From NCBI RefSeq assembly GCF_000725125.1, contig NZ_JFCB01000021.1, forward strand, positions 1 through 64,000: a stretch of DNA of 64,000 nt, written 5' to 3'. The position numbers and the translations under genes are program-made. Source of the stretch: Streptomyces toyocaensis. GTDB lineage: Bacteria > Actinomycetota > Actinomycetes > Streptomycetales > Streptomycetaceae. The notes below the pieces were generated by a model, which made no database searches, was not told the origin of the DNA, and was given only the letters and a program-made list of their open reading frames with translations. Shown one piece after another: positions 10,301 to 18,600 of the stretch. How positions within the stretch are numbered: the first letter of the stretch is position 1; each line of letters opens with the position of its first letter.

Positions 10301-13300
10301 GCACCTCGAGGGCACCCTGCCCGAGTACATGGTCCCGAGCGCGTTCGTCGCACTCGACGCACTGCCCGTGACCGCGCACGGAAAGCTCGACCGCCGCGCC
10401 CTGCCCGCCCCCGGGATCGAGGCGTTCACCCAGCGCGCCTACGTCGCCCCCGCGACCGTCACCGAGCGGCAGCTGGCCGAGATCTGTGCCGGACTGCTCG
10501 GCTTCGACGCCGGCCGGATCAGCGCGGACGACAACTTCTTCGCCCTCGGCGGCCACTCCCTGATGATCACCGTGCTCGTGGCCCGGCTGAAGGAGAGCGG
10601 CCGGCACGTCACCGTCCAGGACGTCTTCACCGCCCCCACGCTGGCCGAGCTGGCCGCCCGCATCGACCGGACCGGCGCGGCGCCCGCGCACGCCGTCCCC
10701 GCCAACCCGATCCCCGAGGGCTGCGAGCGGCTCACGCCCGGCCTGCTCCCGCTGATCGACCTCACCCAGGAGCAGATCGACACCGTCGTGGCCGCCGTGC
10801 CCGGCGGCGCGGCCGGCGTCCAGGACGTGTACCCGCTGCTGTCCACGCAGGAGGGCATCCTCTTCCACCACCTGATGGACCCGGACCACGATCCGTACCT
10901 CGTCGCCACCCTGTACCGGGCCGAGAACGAGCGGGCGTGCGCCCGGTTCACCGACGCGCTGCAGCGCATCGTCGACCGCCACGACGTGATGCGCACCGCC
11001 GTCCTCACCGCCGGCCTGCCCGAACCGGTCCAGGTCGTGCACCGCACCGCGGCACTGCCCGTGCGGCGGATCCGGCTGGCCGCCGACCGGGACGCCGAGG
11101 AGCAGGCGAGGGAACTGCTGGCGAGCCCCGAGCGGATGAGTCTGGACAGCGCGCCGCTGCTGCGTCTGGTCGTCGCCGAGGACCCGCACTCCGAGCGCCG
11201 CTACCTCGTCCTGACCGCCCACCACCTCATCGAGGACGCCACCTCGCTGCGGCTGACCCTGCAGGAGCTGGCCCTGCACATGGCCGACCGCGCCGACCTG
11301 CTGCCGGCCCCGGCGCCGTACCGCGAGTTCGTCGCCCACACCTTGCACCAGCAGGCCGCCGGTGACGCGGAGGACTACTTCCGCCAGGCCCTGGACGGCG
11401 TCACCGAGCCGACCTTCCCGTTCGGCCTCTCCGACACGCACGGCGACGCCAGCGGGGTCACGCGGCTGCGCCGCTCGCTGCCCGCGGACCTGACCCGCGA
11501 GCTGCGCGATCACGCCAAGCGGCTGCGCCTGAGCCCGGCCTGCCTCTTCCACGCCGCCTGGGCCCGCGTGGTGGCCGCCTGCAGTGGTCGCGAGGACGTC
11601 GTCTTCGGCTCCGTGATGTCCGGGCGTCTGCAGGGAGTCGAAGGCGTCGAGCGGATGCTCGGCAACTTCATCAACACCCTGCCGCTCAGGGTCCGGCTCA
11701 CCGGGCGCACCGTGCGGGAGCTGATCGACGAGGTCGACACCGGCCTCAGGCAACTGGTCGCCCGCGAGCACACCCCGCTCGGCCTGGCGCAGCGGTGCGC
11801 CGACACCGACGGCGACGCTCCGCTGTTCAGCGCGGTCGGCAACTTCCGGCACTTCGAGCCCGGGCACGGCGAGGCCGCCGCGATCCGCATCGAGGACCAG
11901 GGCGTGCGCTTCCTCGCCGCCGCCGACGGCATCAACTACCCGCTGTCCGTCTCCCTCGACGACTTCGGCAGCGAGTTCTCGCTCGACCTCCAGACCGACG
12001 ACTCGGTCTCGGTGGACGCCGTCGCCGACTACGTCGAAGCCGCCCTGCGGGGCATCGCCGCCGCCCTCGCCGACGGCGACGGCACCGGCACCCAGGCCCT
12101 CGCCATCGACGTCCTGCCCGCCGCCGAGCGCCGCCGCCTGCTGACCGAGTGGAACGACACGGACACCCCGATGCCGTCCCCGACGCTCACGGCCGCCTTC
12201 ACCGCCCAGGTCGCCCGCACCCCCGACCTGACCGCGCTGGTCTTCGGGGACGCCGAACTGTCGTACGCGGAGCTGAACGCCCGCGCCAACCGTCTCGCGC
12301 ACTGGCTGGCCGGACGGGGCGCCGGCCCCGAGCGGCTGGTCGCGGTGAGCATGCAGCGCTCCTTCGACCTGCTCGTCGCGATCTACGGCATCCTCAAGTC
12401 CGGCGCCGCCTACATGCCCCTGGACCCGGATCTGCCGCCCGAACGCCGCGAGCAGATGCTCTCCGACGGACGCCCGCTGCTCCTGCTGGAGGAACTGCCG
12501 GACACCGCGGGCCTGCCCGAGACCGATCCCGAGGTGCCCGTACACGCCGACAACCCGGCGTACGTGCTCTACACCTCCGGCACCACAGGCCGCCCCAAGG
12601 GCGTGATGATCACTCACCGGGCCGGCATGAACTGGCTGCACTGGGACCAGCGCGCCTACCGCATGCGCGAAGGCGACCGGATCGTGTTCAAGACCTCGAT
12701 CGGTTTCGACGTCTCCATCAAGGAGCTGTTCTGGCCGCTCCAGGTCGGCGGTACCGTCGTCATCGCCCGGCCCGGCGGGCAGAAGGACCCCGAGTACCTG
12801 GCCCGCCTCATCCGTGACCAGCGTGTCACCGACATCGACTTCGTGCCGTCGATGCTCGCCGAGTTCCTCTCCGAACCGGCCGCCGCCGACTGCACCGGCC
12901 TGGTCCGGCTGGAGGCCACCGGTGAACCGCTGCCGGTGGAGCTGGCCGAGCGCGTGGCGCGCGCCTTGCCCGGTACCGAGCTGTACAACCTGTGCGGACC
13001 CACCGAGGTCGGCGGTGCTCTCGGCCTGGAGGCGCCGTACACCGTCGAGCCGGACGCCGCTCGGGTGCCGATCGGCGCGCCGGTGTGCAACACCCAGGCC
13101 TATGTCCTCGACTCGGCGCTGCGGCTGCTGCCGCAGGGCGTGCCCGGCGAGCTGTACATCGCCGGTGACCAGCTTGCCCGCGGCTTCCTCGGCCGGCCGG
13201 GACTGACCGCCCAGCGGTTCGTCGCCAACCCCTTCACGCCGGGCACCCGCATGTACCGCACCGGCGACCTGGTCAAGTGGCGGCCCGACGGACTGATCGA

Positions 13301-15488
13301 GCACCTCGGCCGGGTCGACGACCAGGTCAAGATCCGCGGCTTCCGGGTGGAGCCGGGCGAGATCGAGAACCACCTGCACACCCACCCCTCGGTGCACCGC
13401 GCCGTCGTCCTGCCGCACGGCTCGGGCGCCGCCCGTGTGCTGGTCGCCTATCTCAGCCCGGCCCGGGAGTGGCGCGAGGAGGCCGGCCAGGAGGCGTCGC
13501 CCGCCCGGGAGCTGAAGGAGTACCTGGCCGCCCGGCTGCCCGACTACATGGTGCCCACCGCGTTCGTCGTCCTGGACGAGCTGCCGGTCAACCGGAACGG
13601 CAAGGTCGACCGGGGCGCCCTGCCCGCCCCGAGCGAGCGCGACCTGGCCCGCGAGGAGTACGTGGCGCCCCGCACCGCCACCGAGCGGACCCTGTGCCGC
13701 ATCGCCGGTGAGGTCCTCGGGGTCAGCCGGGTCGGCCTGCACGACAGCTTCTTCGACCTCGGCGGCCACTCCCTCCTCGCCACCCGTCTCTCCCTGCGCA
13801 TCAAGAAGGAAACGGGCGCCGACCTCCCGCTGCAGGCCATCTTCACCGCGCCCGGCATGTCCGGCATCGCGGCGGCGCTGGACGCACTGCTGGAGGGGAC
13901 AGGGGACGCCGACGCTGTCCCGGGAGCGCCGAGCGCGGCGGAGCAGGACCGGCTCACGGCGGCCGTCGGCGACGACGTGTCGGAGGGCGCTGAGGCGGAG
14001 GGCGCCGGGGCAGAGGCGTCCGGGACCCCGGTGCCGAACGCGACGGCCGGCAACGCCGCCCCGGACAACGCCAACGCCCCGGAGGACGGAGACGCCCCCC
14101 TCTCCCTCCAGCAGCGCGACCTGTGGTTCCTGAACCGGCCCGCACACCTGTCCGCCGCGTACGACAACGTCCAGCTGGTCTTCCGGCTGGACGGCCCCCT
14201 CGACCGGGACGCGTTCGCGCGCTCCGTGCGCGCGCTGGTGGAGCGGCACGCGATCCTGCGGACCAGCTACCACCGCGGCGCCGACGGCACGTTCACCCAG
14301 CGTGTGCGTGACGCCGGCGGTTTCACCGTGAGCATGGTCCCCGGCCCCCGCGACGAGAGGGGGCTCACCGAGTGGCTGCGCGCCGAACGGGCCCGTCCCT
14401 TCGCGCCGGAGGACCCGTACCCGCTCCGCTCGCACCTGCTCACCCTGGCGGAGGACCGGCACGTCGCCGTGCTCACCCGGCCCTGGGGCGTCTTCGACGG
14501 CTGGTCGGTCAACATCGTCCTGACCGAGCAACTCGCCCTGTACCGGGCCCTCGCCACGGGACACGACCCCGCTCTGCCCGAACTTCCCCTTTGTTATGCC
14601 GACTTCGCGCGCCGTCAGCAGGCCGCCGTGGACGCGGCGGAACTCGACCGCCAGCGCGGCCACTGGCGGCGGGCACTGGCCGGCCTGCCCGCCCGCCCCG
14701 CGCTGCGCACCGACTACGAGCGGTGCCCGGTGAAGACGTACCAGGGATCCTCCGTGGACCTGCGGGTCTCCCAGCAGGTGGCCGACAAGCTCCGGCGGCT
14801 CGGCCGGGACGCCGGAGCCACCCCGTACATGACGCTGCTGTCCGCCTTCGCCGTGCTGCTCGGCGGTCGCACCGACGACAGCGAGCTGGTCATCGGCTCC
14901 CCGGTCGCCAACCGGCCGTGGACCGAACTGGAGGGCGTCGTGGGCTACTTCGTCAACATGCTGGCGATGCGCCTGGACGTGACCGGGCAGCGGACCTTCA
15001 CCGAACTGCTGGCCGAGGCCAAGCGGGTGACCACCGAGGCGCACGGGCACAAGGACCTGCCCTTCACCGACCTCGTGCGCACCCTGGCACCCGAGCCCGA
15101 CGCGGGCGGCTCCCCGCTCTTCCGGGTGGCGTTCAACCTGCTGCCCACCTGGGAGACGGCGGCCGGCGCCGACGGTGCCGACGAACTGACGGTCACCCAG
15201 GTGCGCACCGACGCCGGACCCGCCCGGTACGACCTCAGCCTCGTCGTACAGGAGACCGGCGGGGGCCTCGGCGGCTACCTGGAGTACAGCACCGACCTGT
15301 TCGCCCGGGACACCGCCGAGCACATGGCCCGTACCTACGAACGGCTGCTCGGCCAGATCGCCGGGGAGCCCGACGCCTCCCTCGCCGACCTGCGAGCCCG
15401 GGCCGAGGCGAAGGCCTCCGGCCCGGCCGGGAAGAGCGCGCCGCGCACCGGCGGTCGCCGGCCCGCGCGACGGAAGACCGTCCGGTGA
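7362..15488 (+). CDS. NRPS, C-A(Ser)-PCP-C-A-PCP-C*
   Basis: A two-module NRPS starting at ATG 7362, with AGGGG 7 nt upstream and 15 bp after the preceding PKS gene. Domains: C 50-480 (HHSVSDG intact); A 508-1020, whose specificity residues read D-V-W-H-F-S-L-V-D, the standard serine code; PCP (Ser1066); second C 1160-1590 with HHLIEDA; second A 1607-2090 with code D-V-K-D-E-T-L-G-A, which I cannot assign; PCP (Ser2137); terminal C 2246-2670 with HH replaced by PW. There is no epimerase, methyltransferase or thioesterase. The first C domain would join the polyketide from the upstream KS0-PCP to serine, as in oxazolomycin where Ser is the last building block. Whether module 2 adds a residue, or the last two C domains act in release, is open. 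Confidence 0.96.
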   Translation: MGTTSQDTGLDLIHRIRSLPEKRQRALIALLRQQGVDLSALETIPRLPRTDGTPVPLSFAQQRLWFLAQLDGTSAAYNIPMAMRLCGRLERPALLRAVEAVVQRHEVLRTRFADHGGVPCQVIGDGSDFTVAEEELADPARLAAICRDEAATPFDLERGPLIRVRLLRQSEQEHHLLVTTHHSVSDGWSVGVFFRDLVALYEAFRAGRPDPLEPLPVQYADYAHWQRERLADDMNGRQTQYWKRQLAGVDPRLTLPADRERPRTKTYAGARESFTCPADLLGALREVAKFHDATLYMTLLAAYMAVLNRYTRQTDIAVGTVVANRGRREVEDLVGFFANTLVMRADLGDDPGFGDLLARVKKTALEAYDHQDVPFEAVVDALGTERSLAHSPVFQTLFVLQEAQTTRDAALGDLAVFPVDIDLSFTKFDLTVDVRETPDGLVGTVEYNTDLYDRDTVRRFIGHYTRLLASVADDPALPVSRLAMIGAEERRRVVEEYNDTGRPFTDDRCLHELFEDRVARHPGHTALVTADRSWTYAELNAWANRIAHGLRRHGVGPDTLVGLHAERSAEMVAGILGALKAGGAYMPIEPSYPAARRTDLVERSGADVILTQPHLDAEPLRGAAHLLALHPDGTLRDPDGKDVSGDRDDNLPTAAFGLGAHHLAYVIHTSGSTGRPKGVMIEHRAAVNRIEWMQNEYRLTGDDVVLQKTPYSFDVSVWEFFWPLLFGARLAVAAPGGHRDPAYLVSAVQDFGVTTLHFVPSMLRSVVEEPAWNRCTTVRQVFCSGEALPPDLCARHYERHPAPLHNLYGPTEAAVDVSHWTVPAGPAPRVVPIGRPIQNIQLHVLDEALAPQGIGCVGELYIAGAGLARGYLHQPELTRERFVPNPFAADPDARMYRTGDLVRRLPDGPLEFLGRADDQVKLRGFRIEPGEIEHRLAEHPAVRSATVLVREDQPGSPLLVAYLVPAPGQALDDHRTDLIRHLEGTLPEYMVPSAFVALDALPVTAHGKLDRRALPAPGIEAFTQRAYVAPATVTERQLAEICAGLLGFDAGRISADDNFFALGGHSLMITVLVARLKESGRHVTVQDVFTAPTLAELAARIDRTGAAPAHAVPANPIPEGCERLTPGLLPLIDLTQEQIDTVVAAVPGGAAGVQDVYPLLSTQEGILFHHLMDPDHDPYLVATLYRAENERACARFTDALQRIVDRHDVMRTAVLTAGLPEPVQVVHRTAALPVRRIRLAADRDAEEQARELLASPERMSLDSAPLLRLVVAEDPHSERRYLVLTAHHLIEDATSLRLTLQELALHMADRADLLPAPAPYREFVAHTLHQQAAGDAEDYFRQALDGVTEPTFPFGLSDTHGDASGVTRLRRSLPADLTRELRDHAKRLRLSPACLFHAAWARVVAACSGREDVVFGSVMSGRLQGVEGVERMLGNFINTLPLRVRLTGRTVRELIDEVDTGLRQLVAREHTPLGLAQRCADTDGDAPLFSAVGNFRHFEPGHGEAAAIRIEDQGVRFLAAADGINYPLSVSLDDFGSEFSLDLQTDDSVSVDAVADYVEAALRGIAAALADGDGTGTQALAIDVLPAAERRRLLTEWNDTDTPMPSPTLTAAFTAQVARTPDLTALVFGDAELSYAELNARANRLAHWLAGRGAGPERLVAVSMQRSFDLLVAIYGILKSGAAYMPLDPDLPPERREQMLSDGRPLLLLEELPDTAGLPETDPEVPVHADNPAYVLYTSGTTGRPKGVMITHRAGMNWLHWDQRAYRMREGDRIVFKTSIGFDVSIKELFWPLQVGGTVVIARPGGQKDPEYLARLIRDQRVTDIDFVPSMLAEFLSEPAAADCTGLVRLEATGEPLPVELAERVARALPGTELYNLCGPTEVGGALGLEAPYTVEPDAARVPIGAPVCNTQAYVLDSALRLLPQGVPGELYIAGDQLARGFLGRPGLTAQRFVANPFTPGTRMYRTGDLVKWRPDGLIEHLGRVDDQVKIRGFRVEPGEIENHLHTHPSVHRAVVLPHGSGAARVLVAYLSPAREWREEAGQEASPARELKEYLAARLPDYMVPTAFVVLDELPVNRNGKVDRGALPAPSERDLAREEYVAPRTATERTLCRIAGEVLGVSRVGLHDSFFDLGGHSLLATRLSLRIKKETGADLPLQAIFTAPGMSGIAAALDALLEGTGDADAVPGAPSAAEQDRLTAAVGDDVSEGAEAEGAGAEASGTPVPNATAGNAAPDNANAPEDGDAPLSLQQRDLWFLNRPAHLSAAYDNVQLVFRLDGPLDRDAFARSVRALVERHAILRTSYHRGADGTFTQRVRDAGGFTVSMVPGPRDERGLTEWLRAERARPFAPEDPYPLRSHLLTLAEDRHVAVLTRPWGVFDGWSVNIVLTEQLALYRALATGHDPALPELPLCYADFARRQQAAVDAAELDRQRGHWRRALAGLPARPALRTDYERCPVKTYQGSSVDLRVSQQVADKLRRLGRDAGATPYMTLLSAFAVLLGGRTDDSELVIGSPVANRPWTELEGVVGYFVNMLAMRLDVTGQRTFTELLAEAKRVTTEAHGHKDLPFTDLVRTLAPEPDAGGSPLFRVAFNLLPTWETAAGADGADELTVTQVRTDAGPARYDLSLVVQETGGGLGGYLEYSTDLFARDTAEHMARTYERLLGQIAGEPDASLADLRARAEAKASGPAGKSAPRTGGRRPARRKTVR
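10840..12110 (+). other. Condensation domain after the serine module, HHxxxDA variant
   Basis: Starts with the VYPLLSTQEGILFHHL signature, of a different C-domain clade from the first C domain of the protein. The active site reads HHLIEDA (His codons 11220-11225), so the Gly of HHxxxDG is Ala while the catalytic His is kept. It acts on seryl-PCP. Some C domains of the modified-amino-acid group that follow serine modules also dehydrate Ser to dehydroalanine. Membership in that group is a possibility, not shown here. Confidence 0.6.
12180..13620 (+). other. Adenylation domain with unassigned substrate code
   Basis: The A3 (YTSGTTGRPKG), A7 (YRTGDL) and A10 lysine motifs are present, so ATP chemistry is plausible. 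Specificity positions read D-V-K-D-E-T-L-G-A-K from FDVSIKEL (Asp 12708-12710), DFVPSML, EATGE and NLCGPTEVGGA. The usual Tyr of NxYGPTE is Cys. Acidic residues at positions 278 and 299 might favour a basic side chain, but I recognise no exact known code. The domain may also be vestigial. Confidence 0.6.
14097..15400 (+). other. Terminal condensation domain with destroyed HH motif
   Basis: The C-domain fold signatures are clear (LSLQQRDLWFL; HKDLPF near the end). The active-site HHxxxDG reads PWGVFDG: the two His positions (14481-14486) are Pro and Trp. The Asp-Gly is kept. Normal His-dependent condensation is unlikely, so this is either a dead relic or an unusual release domain. Confidence 0.75.
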
Positions 15489-15617
15489 GCCGCCCCGGGC
15501 CGAGCTGACTCCCGGCCACCGCCGCAGCACCGAGGGGCCGAGAGCCCGAACCGAACCAGAGCCACCATCTGCCCGTCCGGACCGGAACGGGCGTACGCAC
15601 AAGGGGGAAGAGGGCCA
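15489..15617 (+). other. Intergenic gap between NRPS and PKS genes
   Basis: A 129-bp gap, the longest inside the biosynthetic unit. A weak 6-bp hairpin (15571-15576 with 15587-15592) and the ribosome binding site AAGGGGG at 15601-15607 are visible. I see no clear promoter. Confidence 0.4.
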
Positions 15618-18600
15618 GTGAGCAGCCAAGAGGTCGAGGCAGCCGAGACGGATGTCGCCATCATCGGCATGGCCGGGCGATTCCCCGGCGCCGACGACCT
15701 GGACTCCTTCTGGCGCCTGCTGAGCGAGGGTCGCGAGGGCATCACCCGCTTCAGCCGCGAGGAACTCGCGGCGGCGGGGGTGCCGGCCCGGCTGCTGGAC
15801 GATCCGGAGTACGTTCCCGCCCACGGGGTCGTTCCGGACGTCGACCTGTTCGACACCGGGTACTTCGAGTTCACCCCGGCGGAGGCCGCTGTCACCGACC
15901 CGCAGCACCGCCTCCTGCTGACGGCCGGCCACGCCGCCCTGGAGCACGCCGGCTACGACCCCGCCCGCTACGACGGGCTGATCAGCGTCTACGCCGGCGC
16001 GGCCATCAACACCTACCTCCAGCAGCAGGTCCTGCCCCACGTCGACCAGACCACCACCTCGAACCACTTCGCGGTGATGGTCGGCAACGACAAGGACTTC
16101 CTGGCCACCCGGCTGTCGTACAAACTCGACCTCAAGGGCCCCAGCTACGCGGTCCAGACCGCCTGCTCCACGTCCCTCGTCGCCCTCCACCTGGCCTGCC
16201 AGGGGCTGATCAACGGCGAGTGCGACATGGCGCTGGCCGGCGGTGTCACCGTGAAACTGCCGCAGGCTAAGGGGTACCTGTACGAGGAAGGCGCGATCCT
16301 GTCCCGGGACGGGCACGTGCGCCCCTTCGACGCGGACGCCAGCGGCACCGTCCTCGGCAACGGCGTCGGTGTCCTGGTCCTCAAGCCCCTGCGGGACGCC
16401 CTCGCGGACCGGGACACCATTCACGCCGTCATCAAGGGCACGGCCACCAACAACGACGGTGCCGGCAAGGTGAGTTTCGCCGCGCCCGGCGCGGCCGGCC
16501 AGACCGCCGTCATCCGCGAGGCACACACCGTCTCCGGTGTCGACCCGCGCTCCATCGGATACGTCGAGGCACACGGCACCGCCACCCGTCTCGGCGATCC
16601 GGTCGAGGTCTCGGCGCTCACCCGGGCGTTCAGGGAGTCCACGGCCGACACCGGGTTCTGCGCCATCGGCTCGGTGAAGTCGAACATCGGCCACCTGGAC
16701 GCGGCGGCCGGTGTCGCGGGCGTCATCAAGACGGTGCTGATGATGAAGCACCGGACGCTGGTGCCGACCGTCAACCACACCACCCCCAACCCGGCCATCG
16801 ACTTCGCGGCCGGCCCGTTCAAGGTGAGCACCGACACCGCCCCCTGGACAGGGCAGGGCCCGCTGCGCGCGGGCGTCAGCTCGTTCGGCATCGGCGGCAC
16901 CAACGCGCACGCCGTCCTCCAGGAGGCCCCGCCCGCCCCCGTCACCGGCGACGCGGACCGCGCACAGCAGCTGCTGGTGGTGTCCGCGCGCACCCCCACG
17001 GCGCTGGCCACGGCCGCCCAGAACCTGGCCGCCCACCTCGACGGCGACGACCCGGCCGCGCTCGCCGACATCGCCTACACACTGGCCGTGGGCCGCCGCG
17101 CCCACGAGTACCGGCTCGCCGTCACCGGCTCCGACCGCGCCGCCCTCGCCCGGGCACTGCGCACGGCCCCGGTCCCCGAGCGGCCCGTGACCGGCGAGGT
17201 CTCCTTCGTCTTCGCCGAGGAGGTCCCGGACGCGGCGGGCCTGGCCGGCCGGTGGGCCGCCGCCGAGCCCGCCTTCGCCGAGCACCACGAGGCCGCACTC
17301 GCCGCGGGCGCCCACCGGCTCGGCGAGCGGGGACGTGCGTTCGCCGTGCAGTACGCGCTCGGCAAGCTGTGGCTCGACTGGGGCCTCACTCCGGTCGCGG
17401 TGCACGGCGACGGGCTCGCGGCCCGGGCCGCCGCCTGCGTGACCGGGGCGCTGCGGCTTCAGGACGCGCTGACCGGCGACGGTCTGGTACCGCCCGCCGC
17501 CCGGGCACGCATCCCCGTGCGCGGCGCCCACGACGAGGTGCGCGGTGTCGCCCTCGGCGTGACCGACGGCCCCTGGGACGGCGTGGCCCGCGCCTGGCAG
17601 GCCGGTGCCGCCGTCGACTGGGCGGCCTGGTTCGCGGGCGAGGAGCGCGGCCGCGTCCCGCTGCCGACGTACCCCTTCGAGGGCCGCCGCTGCTGGCTGA
17701 CCGGACCCGACACCCCGGCTCCCGCCGACCGGGTCACCGGCCCCGGCCCGCACCCCATGCTGGACGAGAACGTCTCGACCCTGGACACCCTCGCGTTCCG
17801 CAGCTCCCGTACCGGCACCGAGTTCTACCTCGCCGACCACCGCGTCGACGCCGAACCCGTCCTGCCCGCCGCCGGACAGCTGGAACTGGCCCGCGCGGCC
17901 GGCGAACTCTCCCTCGGCGGACCCGTCCGGCTGCGCGGAGTCTCCTTCGAGCAGTTGCTCTCCTACGCCACCGGGCCGCGCACCGCGCTGGTCCAGCTCT
18001 GGCGCGACCGCGACACGGTCGGATTCGAACTCACCGCCGACGAGCGGATGGTCGCGGCCGGCGAGATCCACCCCGGGGCCGTCGAGCGCCCCGCACCGGC
18101 CGACCCGGCCGCTGTCGCCGCACGCTGCGCCGAACTGGTCGCCCACACCGACTGCTACGACGTCCTGCGCACCCACGGCCTGGACTACGGCCCCCGGATG
18201 CGCGCCCTCACCGAGGTCCGGCTCGGCGACCGCGAGGCCTTCGGCACCCTGGAACTGCCCGAAGGCGCCTCGCTCGACGGCGCCGTGCTCAACCCCGCCC
18301 TGCTGGACGGTGCCCTCCACGCCCTGGTCGTGCTGCTGGCCCGCGCCTACGGCGAGCGGGCCGACGGCTTCCTGCCGATGGCCCTGGGCGAACTCACCGT
18401 GCACGCCCCCGTCACCGGGCCCTGCCACGTCCACGTCACGGCCGGCCGGCTGGGGGAGCGGACCGCTCACGCGGACCTCACCGTCGTGGACACCCACGGG
18501 CAGGTCCTGGCCCGCCTGCACGACCTCGCCGTGCGCGTCCTCGGTGAGCCCCGCGAGTCGGCCCTGCTGGTCCGTCGCTGGACCGCCGCGCCCGCCGAGC

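Noticed and set aside
15571..15592. Hairpin before the three-module PKS as a terminator
   Set aside because: Only 6 bp of stem with a large loop; too weak to call.
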